Position numbers and translations under genes: made by a program
Assembly: GCA_002501535.1 (NCBI GenBank)
Contig: DLTY01000013.1
Span: forward strand, 1-15,169
Source: a bacterium UBP7_UBA7824
Lineage (GTDB): Bacteria; UBP7; UBA6624
DNA length: 15,169 nt
Reading direction: 5' to 3'
The notes under the pieces: generated by a model
Seen by the model: the letters and a program-made list of their open reading frames with translations, nothing else
Databases searched by the model: none
Told to the model about the DNA's origin: nothing
Shown: piece after piece, positions 1 to 5,014 of the stretch
Numbering within the stretch: the stretch's first letter is position 1
Layout of the letters: each line of letters opens with the position of its first letter

Positions 1-19
1 GAGTAAAACCTCTTTTCAT
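1..19 (-). CDS. Third prepilin gene, 5' end only (cut by window edge)
   Basis: Only the first six codons and one base lie in the window: ATG at 19-17, then K-R-G-F-T and a C that would fit Leu. M-K-R-G-F-T is the start of a class III prepilin leader, with cleavage expected between Gly and Phe, exactly as in the two complete prepilins upstream. A strong Shine-Dalgarno AGGAGG (29-34) lies nine bases before the ATG. The 14-base block around it is shared with the leader of the first prepilin gene. The gene is in tandem, on the same strand, 169 bases after the second prepilin. The rest of the protein cannot be seen, so major pilin versus minor pilin or pseudopilin cannot be decided. The start signal and leader motif together make a chance match unlikely. 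Confidence 0.75.
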
Positions 20-28
20 AATGTATAA

Positions 29-34
29 CCTCCT
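29..34 (-). promoter_or_regulatory. Shine-Dalgarno of third prepilin gene
   Basis: The minus strand reads AGGAGG here, nine bases before the ATG at 19-17. It lies inside a 14-base block (28-41) identical to 2414-2427, the equivalent site of the first prepilin gene. It supports calling a gene at the left edge even though only a few codons are visible. Confidence 0.7.
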
Positions 35-56
35 AAAAATTATAAATATAAAGATT

Positions 57-80
57 CTTTCGTCTCTTTGAGAACGAAAG
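57..80 (-). promoter_or_regulatory. Hairpin upstream of third prepilin (possible attenuator)
   Basis: On the minus strand CTTTCGTTCTC (80-70) can pair with GAGACGAAAG (66-57) across an AAA loop, giving ten base pairs with one bulged base. The following bases are AU-rich with an interrupted U tract that ends in UUUUU just before the AGGAGG of the third prepilin. This resembles a leaky intrinsic terminator that would lower expression of the third prepilin relative to the first two. It could equally be a leader stem that protects mRNA. Seen in sequence; the function is inferred. Confidence 0.4.
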
Positions 81-148
81 CACAAGAGTCGAAGCTCCTG
101 TTTTTTCGTCCATTTTAATTTTTATATTCATTTTCCCTTTTAGTTTTT

Positions 149-172
149 GAGTGGGGGGCGAACCCCCCACTC
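149..172. promoter_or_regulatory. Perfect 10-bp GC-rich stem-loop after second prepilin
   Basis: GAGTGGGGGG (149-158) and CCCCCCACTC (163-172) form a perfect 10-bp stem with a four-base loop, CGAA on plus and TTCG on minus. It starts 16 bases after the stop codon of the second prepilin. In the direction of the pilin transcript the hairpin is followed by an A-rich run, not a U tract, so it does not look like a normal intrinsic terminator for these genes. A 3' mRNA-stabilising stem at a pilin gene boundary is a reasonable reading. In the plus direction it is followed by TTGTTGTTTT, so it could terminate opposing transcription. Confidence 0.6.
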
Positions 173-188
173 TTGTTGTTTTCGTAGT

Positions 189-1313
189 TTAGTTACCTCT
201 TTTAACCCTGGCGTCTAAACCAGATGCTAAAGTAGTAGCCAAAAAGTCAGTAATTCCATCAGGGCCAGAACCACCTGGGTTCTCGTCACCTGCAGGAAGA
301 GCGTTAACTACCCAAGTACCACCTGGGCCATTAGAAGCCGCAGGACTTGCTCTTGGATCAGGTTCAAAGCTGAAGTATCCAGTTGGATGCCACATAGCTC
401 CTCCCCAGCCGTTCCACCAGTAGAAATCACATTCTGTTCCGTAAACACTGTTACCAGTCTGCCAACCACATGGAGTCATGTGAGTTACATCTTCACCTGG
501 GCTAGTAAGACCAGCAAGTAGTGAAAGTGTGTAACCAGCAACTGCGTGACCAACAATTTGTTGTGCAGGAGATGAACCAGGTTCACCTAAAGCGAATCTG
601 TGGTTCAATGCTGACATAGTGTCCATGAAAATTGGGTGATAATAGAAGTGTCCAGGCATCTGATTCTGCATGTAAATGCTGAAATCAGAGTTGGTGTCTT
701 CATTTGCCCATGTACTTACCCATGGCCAGTCACCACGCGTATTTGAAACATCCATCATTAGGTTACCACCCATACCCATCCAGCTGAAGTAGCTGCCGCA
801 TGTGTGGCCTTGACCATAACAAGACTGTTTTGAGAACTTTTTGAATGGGTTGTTTGGGTACTGTGAAAGGTATCCATTAACCATCAAAGCGTCCATACAA
901 ACAGGCAAACTGCCGTAGTCATCACCCGCTGCTGGCAATAAGCTGTCAGTACAAAAACCTGGATCAGGTTGATTGTCCTGTACACCTGCTTGACCTGTAG
1001 CGTTGTTGATGTTGTCTGCAAACGCGCCTTCTACGTCCATGTAGGACCAGTAGAAGTTACCCGGTGCCATTCTTACTACATTGTAAGAAGCGTCACCACC
1101 ACCAAGGAACCAAGGGTAAAGACCATTCCAGTCAGTACCGTATCTCTCTAAAGCAACCTGAATTACACGTAAAGCAGATTTTGCTTGAGCTTCCTTAGCC
1201 TTATCTTTTACCTTAATGAAGTTAGGTAAAGCCATCGCTACGAGAATACCGATAATAACGATAACTACCAAAAGTTCGATTAATGTAAATCCACGATTTT
1301 TAATATTATTCAT
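189..1313 (-). CDS. Large type IV prepilin / GspG-like protein, second of array
   Basis: A 374-residue prepilin. The 8-residue leader MNNIKNRG precedes Phe+1 and Glu+5 of the mature protein (F-T-L-I-E), the class III site cut by a PilD-type peptidase; mature length is about 366, far above the usual 130-180. Residues 9-60 form the hydrophobic assembly helix and amphipathic continuation. The rest is rich in Gly, Trp, Tyr and Phe, with six cysteines (121, 139, 165, 172, 282, 295) that could form three disulfides outside the cytoplasm. Blocks shared with the preceding prepilin are YGTDWNGLYP-like (58-67), DALMVNGYLSQYPNNPF (141-157), GHFYYHPIF (221-229) and the tail GPDG...SGLDARV (350-370). The GPDG tail resembles the calcium-binding end of GspG-type pseudopilins. 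The start follows a GGAGGT (1321-1326) seven bases upstream. The gene lies 14 bases after its paralogue, so the two are surely co-transcribed. Major pilin or abundant structural pilin is likely but unproven. Confidence 0.88.
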   Translation of the reverse strand: MNNIKNRGFTLIELLVVIVIIGILVAMALPNFIKVKDKAKEAQAKSALRVIQVALERYGTDWNGLYPWFLGGGDASYNVVRMAPGNFYWSYMDVEGAFADNINNATGQAGVQDNQPDPGFCTDSLLPAAGDDYGSLPVCMDALMVNGYLSQYPNNPFKKFSKQSCYGQGHTCGSYFSWMGMGGNLMMDVSNTRGDWPWVSTWANEDTNSDFSIYMQNQMPGHFYYHPIFMDTMSALNHRFALGEPGSSPAQQIVGHAVAGYTLSLLAGLTSPGEDVTHMTPCGWQTGNSVYGTECDFYWWNGWGGAMWHPTGYFSFEPDPRASPAASNGPGGTWVVNALPAGDENPGGSGPDGITDFLATTLASGLDARVKRGN

Positions 1314-1320
1314 ATATATT

Positions 1321-1326
1321 ACCTCC
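1321..1326 (-). promoter_or_regulatory. Shine-Dalgarno of second prepilin gene
   Basis: GGAGGT on the minus strand, seven bases before the ATG at 1313, within the 14-base gap after the stop codon of the first prepilin. It is a strong site and indicates independent, efficient initiation rather than translational coupling alone. Confidence 0.75.
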
Positions 1327-1327
1327 G

Positions 1328-2407
1328 TTACTCGTGCATATTGGGCAGATCAGCATTGTCCATAGGGACCCTTGCGTCAACACCACTTGAGATCACTGTA
1401 ATAACTCCGTCAAACTGACCATCAGGACCATTGTTCATGTCTGATACCTGTCTGTTTTTGCAGTCAAGTCTTGTGTCTCCATCTATATCCCCGGTGTATG
1501 GAGAATCGCCTTCACAGAAATAAGTGTTCTCTCTGAAGTCCCCATATCCGTCATATACATCATGACCCTTGTTTCCTGGAGCACCATATACTGAAATGTG
1601 GTAACCTAATGGGGCTTCACCCATCCACCACTGTCCGTACATTTTTTCTCCACCGAAAATTGGGTAGTAATAGAAATTACCAGCCATAAAAGGTCTGTGA
1701 TACATTTTAGCAGTCTGACAAAGTTGTTGAGCACAGTTTACAGTGCCGTTGTTTGCAGGTAATGGTGGAGGCGGAGGATGTCCGTTCCAACCACGAGATC
1801 GGCCAGGACCACCAGCTATGCTTGGTGCTATACATCCGTAACCTCCCTCTGTTACTTCCCACATTGCGTCCCCTGAAGGACCACCAACGCGTCGACCACC
1901 TAAACTACCAGCGTTGCCAGTAGCAGATCCGGTAGGACTGCTTGCACAGTCACCACCACCCCAAGCTTCATCATCCCACTCGAAAGCACTATTCATAGTG
2001 CCGTCTGCGTAGGCCCAGGTCATGCCTGGAACAGAGAAGTTGTGCCCACCGCCGCCTGCGGCAAATGGGTTCTTAGGGTAAATGGAAAGATATCCAAAAG
2101 TCAAAAGTGCATCACCATCGCCACAGCGTGTTTGGCTTGCACAATATGAGTTGAAATAAGGAGAGAGTGGCGAAGCGTTTGGGTCTGTCGCATCTCCTCC
2201 CATCAACCAGTATGGATATTTTCCGTCATGTTCAGTTGCATATCTTTCAAGAGCAACTTGGATAACTCTAAGATTACTCTTTACCTGGGATTCCATAGCT
2301 TTCTCTTTAACTCTTATGAAGTTAGGAAGAGCAATTGCTATAAGAATACCGATGATAACGATAACAACTAATAACTCGATTAGGGTAAAACCCTTGTTTC
2401 GATTCAT
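1328..2407 (-). CDS. Large type IV prepilin / GspG-like protein, first of array
   Basis: A 359-residue prepilin with leader MNRNKG, cleavage before Phe, then T-L-I-E with Glu+5. The hydrophobic helix covers residues 7-29 and continues as a charged helix to about 58. The reading frame is open upstream to 2521, but the start chosen here has a near-perfect AGGAGGT (2414-2420) six bases before it and gives a normal short leader. The large C-terminal domain is Gly-rich and aromatic, with eight cysteines (89, 95, 154, 192, 225, 230, 298, 316), a five-proline run at 211-215, and a D-x-D-x-D-x3-D loop at 307-315 that resembles calcium-binding loops. GNFYYYPIF (243-251) and the tail GPDG...SGVDARV (327-347) recur in the next prepilin. 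The gene follows pilC by 113 bases. It is most likely a structural pilin of the machine encoded by pilB, pilT and pilC. A type II pseudopilin is the alternative, but the adjacent pilT argues for a retractile pilus. Confidence 0.88.
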   Translation of the reverse strand: MNRNKGFTLIELLVVIVIIGILIAIALPNFIRVKEKAMESQVKSNLRVIQVALERYATEHDGKYPYWLMGGDATDPNASPLSPYFNSYCASQTRCGDGDALLTFGYLSIYPKNPFAAGGGGHNFSVPGMTWAYADGTMNSAFEWDDEAWGGGDCASSPTGSATGNAGSLGGRRVGGPSGDAMWEVTEGGYGCIAPSIAGGPGRSRGWNGHPPPPPLPANNGTVNCAQQLCQTAKMYHRPFMAGNFYYYPIFGGEKMYGQWWMGEAPLGYHISVYGAPGNKGHDVYDGYGDFRENTYFCEGDSPYTGDIDGDTRLDCKNRQVSDMNNGPDGQFDGVITVISSGVDARVPMDNADLPNMHE

Positions 2408-2413
2408 CGAAAT

Positions 2414-2420
2414 ACCTCCT
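2414..2420 (-). promoter_or_regulatory. Shine-Dalgarno that fixes the first prepilin start
   Basis: AGGAGGT on the minus strand, six bases before the ATG at 2407. It decides between this start and the in-frame upstream extension reaching 2521, which would put 38 extra residues before the prepilin leader. Confidence 0.8.
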
Positions 2421-2441
2421 AAAAATTGTGATTTAATCCTG

Positions 2442-2455
2442 TCTGATAAATCAGA
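2442..2455. repeat. Short dyad symmetry in pilC-prepilin gap
   Basis: TCTGAT (2442-2447) and ATCAGA (2450-2455) form a perfect 6-bp inverted repeat with a two-base centre, about 35 bases before the first prepilin ATG. It could be an operator or a small RNA stem. The function is unknown, and chance cannot be excluded in AT-rich DNA. Confidence 0.3.
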
Positions 2456-2479
2456 AGGAATAAGACATTTAGAACTACC

Positions 2480-2498
2480 TTTTTCAAGGTTTGAAAAA
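2480..2498. repeat. Perfect 8-bp inverted repeat in pilC-prepilin gap
   Basis: TTTTTCAA (2480-2487) and TTGAAAAA (2491-2498) are exact inverted copies around a three-base centre, in the 113-base gap (2408-2520) between pilC and the first prepilin. The stem is AU-rich and weak as RNA and has no U tract after it on the minus strand, so it is not a convincing terminator. A protein-binding dyad is possible. No convincing sigma70 or sigma54 promoter was seen in this gap. Confidence 0.35.
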
Positions 2499-2520
2499 TT
2501 AAAAAACTTACTAATCATCA

Positions 2521-3732
2521 TCAGAACAAATCCACAATACTAAACACAGGCAAGTAAAGAGCTACAACTATAACTCCAACAATGATGCCTATAACCATAA
2601 TCATAATCGGTTCAATGAGACTTGCCAACTGTTCAACCGTTGCATCAATTTCTTCATCATAAAAATCAGCAACTTTGTGAAGCATTGACTCGAGGTTTCC
2701 AGCCTCCTCTCCAACAGCAACCATGTTGTATACCATTGCTGGAAAAACATTTGTTCTTCTCATTGGTATGCTGATTGCCTCCCCCTCTCTAACCCTGTCT
2801 CTAATGTAATCGACACTTTTTTCAATAACATGATTATCTGCAGTTGTCTTTGTAACCTCCAAAGACTCCATTAATGTTACACCTGACTGTATTAGTGTCC
2901 CTAGGGTTCTAGTGAACCTAGAGACACCAACCATCCTAGAAAGTTTCCCAAATATAGGCATTCTCATAATTAGCCCATCTAATAAAAGATGTCCCCATTT
3001 GGTCTTTCTGAAAAGATAGAAAAGCCAAATAGCAATTAATGGCAATGGTATCAATAGAGGATTAGCTATTATCCAATCTGAAGCGTCCATCATTGTTTGC
3101 GTTAATGCAGGCAATGGAGTTTGCCCTTCAGAAATCTCCTCGAAGAAAGAAGCAAATTGAGGAACTATGAATAGCAAAATTCCCATCGTGATCAAAAAAG
3201 CAGCAACAATAACAAACAAGGGATAAGACATAGCTGCTTTAATTTTGTGCCTAAGTTTTAGCTCTTTCTCAAAGAAAGTTGCCATCCTTTCCAAAACATC
3301 CTCAAGAACACCACCAATCTCGCCAGCCCTTACCATAGATCTAAAAAAGGGAGAAAAAGCTCTCTTATGCAAGCCCATTGAATTGTGCAGTGTCTCACCT
3401 GCTTGAATCTTCTTTCTAAGATCTACAAGAATATCTTTAAAGTGTGGAAACTCTGCCTGTTCCTCAAGTGTTGATAAGGCCCTAGCTAAAGTTAAACCTG
3501 CTGAAACCAAAAGGGCAAACTGCCTGCTAAATATAGTTAAGACTTTCAGACTAACCGGTTGAGCAGTTCTTAATTTCTTGAGGAACTTGCTTTCTTTTTG
3601 CTCTTTAATCCTTATTACTGTCAGATTTTCGGCCTGCAGGGCGTCTATAACAGTTTGGGCAGTATCGGCATTTAATCTTTTGGTTATCGTCTTACCAGAC
3701 GTATCGCGCGCAGTAAACAAATATGTAGGCAT
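2521..3732 (-). CDS. pilC: Type IV pilus inner-membrane platform protein PilC
   Basis: A 403-residue protein of the PilC/GspF family (T2SSF domain), the inner-membrane platform on which the PilB and PilT motors act. It opens with the typical MPTYLFTARDTSGK segment. It has two repeats of the T2SSF fold (roughly 68-190 and 270-393). The motif GLTLARALSTLEEQ in repeat 1 is mirrored by GVTLMESLEVTKTT in repeat 2. Hydrophobic segments lie near 168-196, 224-241 and 373-397. The length is normal for the family. It follows pilT after 120 bases and precedes the pilin array, a common order in pilus loci. The start codon has no clear Shine-Dalgarno, unlike pilB, pilT and the pilins, and an 8-bp inverted repeat ends just before it. 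A near-consensus promoter lies upstream. A GspF of a secretion system is the alternative; the pilT neighbour makes PilC more likely. Confidence 0.93.
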   Translation of the reverse strand: MPTYLFTARDTSGKTITKRLNADTAQTVIDALQAENLTVIRIKEQKESKFLKKLRTAQPVSLKVLTIFSRQFALLVSAGLTLARALSTLEEQAEFPHFKDILVDLRKKIQAGETLHNSMGLHKRAFSPFFRSMVRAGEIGGVLEDVLERMATFFEKELKLRHKIKAAMSYPLFVIVAAFLITMGILLFIVPQFASFFEEISEGQTPLPALTQTMMDASDWIIANPLLIPLPLIAIWLFYLFRKTKWGHLLLDGLIMRMPIFGKLSRMVGVSRFTRTLGTLIQSGVTLMESLEVTKTTADNHVIEKSVDYIRDRVREGEAISIPMRRTNVFPAMVYNMVAVGEEAGNLESMLHKVADFYDEEIDATVEQLASLIEPIMIMVIGIIVGVIVVALYLPVFSIVDLF

Positions 3733-3737
3733 AATTT

Positions 3738-3776
3738 AAAGGCTATGTTTCTTGGCGCAAAAGAGACTTAGCCTTT
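3738..3776. repeat. 8-bp inverted repeat directly before pilC
   Basis: AAAGGCTA (3738-3745) and TAGCCTTT (3769-3776) are exact inverted copies with a 23-base loop. The arm nearest the gene ends five bases before the pilC ATG, where a Shine-Dalgarno would normally sit. In read-through RNA it would form a hairpin over the initiation region. RNA started at the promoter at 3779-3807 would begin inside the distal arm and could form it only in part. It could control pilC translation or be a protein-binding site; this is inference. Confidence 0.4.
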
Positions 3777-3778
3777 TG

Positions 3779-3807
3779 ATTATACATAAAATTAACAAAA
3801 ATATCAA
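3779..3807 (-). promoter_or_regulatory. Near-consensus sigma70 promoter for pilC and pilins
   Basis: On the minus strand TTGATA (3807-3802) is followed by exactly 17 bases and then TATAAT (3784-3779). This is five of six matches at -35 and six of six at -10 with optimal spacing. The transcript would start near 3770-3773, about 40 bases before the pilC ATG. It lies in the only gap of more than 100 bases in the pilB-pilT-pilC stretch. AT-rich DNA produces false promoters, but both boxes plus ideal spacing and position make this one credible. Confidence 0.6.
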
Positions 3808-3809
3808 AT

Positions 3810-3824
3810 CCCTACGAAGTAGGG
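3810..3824 (-). terminator. Weak terminator-like hairpin after pilT
   Basis: CCCTAC and GTAGGG form a 6-bp stem with a three-base loop, 28 bases after the pilT stop. In the minus-strand RNA it is followed by AUUUGAUAUUUUUG, an interrupted U tract. It would be a leaky terminator at best. Together with the promoter just downstream it suggests a partial break between pilB-pilT and pilC-pilins. Confidence 0.35.
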
Positions 3825-3852
3825 TATTTCTTCCCCTGGAATTGTTTGACCT

Positions 3853-5001
3853 TTATTGTGGTATAAATTCCGCTGTTGGCTCGTTGTCAGAATCAGACTC
3901 CTCACCAGAAGCCTCCTGAAGCTCTGCTTCTTTTGCAGCAATTAGGTTTCTTAATTCCTTGGGATTATGGCATCTAGACATAGCTGTCTCAAGTGTTATA
4001 AGATTCGCAAAATAATAATCCCTTAAACACTGATCCATAGTTTGCATTCCCTCTTTCTTGTGTGTCATCATGGTTGATGGTATTTGGTAAATCTTACCTT
4101 CCCTTATAAGGTTCCTAACAGCTGGAATACCTACCATCATTTCAAATGCAGCCAAACGACCAGGACGATCAGATCTCTTCAGCAAAGTTTGAGACATGAT
4201 AACCTGGATACAGTTAGCTAATTGTGCTCTAACCATCTCCTGTTGCTCAGCTGGGAAAACATCAATAATTCTATCAATTGACATCGGTGCATTAATAGTG
4301 TGAATTGTTGCAAAAACCAAATGGCCTGTTTCAGCTGCAGTTATAGCAGCTGCTATAGTTTCTAAATCTCTCATTTCTCCAACAAGTATTATGTCTGGAT
4401 CCTGTCTTAAAACTCTTTTCATGGACTCAGCAAAAGAAAAAGAATCGACTCCAATCTCCCTCTGGTTAACAATTGAGTTTTTATGCTGATGGGAAAACTC
4501 AATTGGATCCTCCAAAGTAACAACGTGCTTGTGGGTTACCTCATTAATATGATTCAACATAGCAGCCAAACTGGTAGTCTTACCTGAACCAGTAGGCCCA
4601 GTAACAAGAACCAAACCTCTGGGTTCGAAAATTTTCTTTTTAATAATTTCAGGTAAAAGAATCTCCTCCATTGTTGGAATCCTCAAAGGCAAAGCTCTGA
4701 TCGCAAAAGCAACAGACTCCCTCTGAAAAAAGAAGTTACACCTAAACCTACCAAGACCTTCCTGTTCGTAACCAAAATCTAATTCTTTTTCATTTTCAAA
4801 TTTTTTCCTTTGCTCTTCACGAATCATGGAATAAGCCAAGGTTCTAGTATCCTCACTTGTCAAAACGGGAAATTCATCAAACTGTTTTATTTCTCCAAAA
4901 ACCCTACAAGAAGGTTTTGCTCCTACGGACACATGTAAGTCACTACCATTTTCCTCATGTAGCCTTACCAAAAGTTCAAGAATTGTTTCTTTAATTGCCA
5001 T
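3853..5001 (-). CDS. pilT: Type IV pilus retraction ATPase PilT
   Basis: A 382-residue hexameric ATPase that powers pilus disassembly and retraction at the cytoplasmic face of the inner membrane. Residues 1-100 form the PAS-like N-terminal domain (GSDLHVSVGAKPSCRVFGEI). The RecA-like core has Walker A GPTGSGKT (135-142), Asp box LEDP (163-166), Walker B DPDIILVGEMRD (201-212) and His box TGHLVFATIHTINA (225-238). The PilT-specific AIRNLIRE motif appears as AVRNLIRE (294-301), which separates it from PilB. There is no tetracysteine zinc site, as expected. The last 25 or so residues are acidic and look like a dispensable tail. ATG at 5001 follows GGAGGT (5006-5011), and only 13 bases separate it from the pilB stop, so the two motors are co-transcribed. 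PilU is an alternative name, but this is the only retraction ATPase in view. Confidence 0.94.
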   Translation of the reverse strand: MAIKETILELLVRLHEENGSDLHVSVGAKPSCRVFGEIKQFDEFPVLTSEDTRTLAYSMIREEQRKKFENEKELDFGYEQEGLGRFRCNFFFQRESVAFAIRALPLRIPTMEEILLPEIIKKKIFEPRGLVLVTGPTGSGKTTSLAAMLNHINEVTHKHVVTLEDPIEFSHQHKNSIVNQREIGVDSFSFAESMKRVLRQDPDIILVGEMRDLETIAAAITAAETGHLVFATIHTINAPMSIDRIIDVFPAEQQEMVRAQLANCIQVIMSQTLLKRSDRPGRLAAFEMMVGIPAVRNLIREGKIYQIPSTMMTHKKEGMQTMDQCLRDYYFANLITLETAMSRCHNPKELRNLIAAKEAELQEASGEESDSDNEPTAEFIPQ

Positions 5002-5005
5002 AAAG

Positions 5006-5012
5006 ACCTCCC
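5006..5012 (-). promoter_or_regulatory. Shine-Dalgarno of pilT
   Basis: GGGAGGT on the minus strand, four bases before the ATG at 5001 and inside the 13-base gap after the pilB stop codon. It fixes the pilT start. Confidence 0.65.
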
Positions 5013-5014
5013 AT

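Noticed and set aside
39..44. TATAAT on the minus strand before the third prepilin
   Set aside because: No -35 box at 16-18 bases, and a transcript from it would start at the Shine-Dalgarno and so lack a ribosome binding site.
2408..2521. N-terminal extension of the first prepilin by 38 residues
   Set aside because: The extension covers the strong AGGAGGT and would place a long polar stretch before the prepilin leader. The Met at 2407 is the better start.
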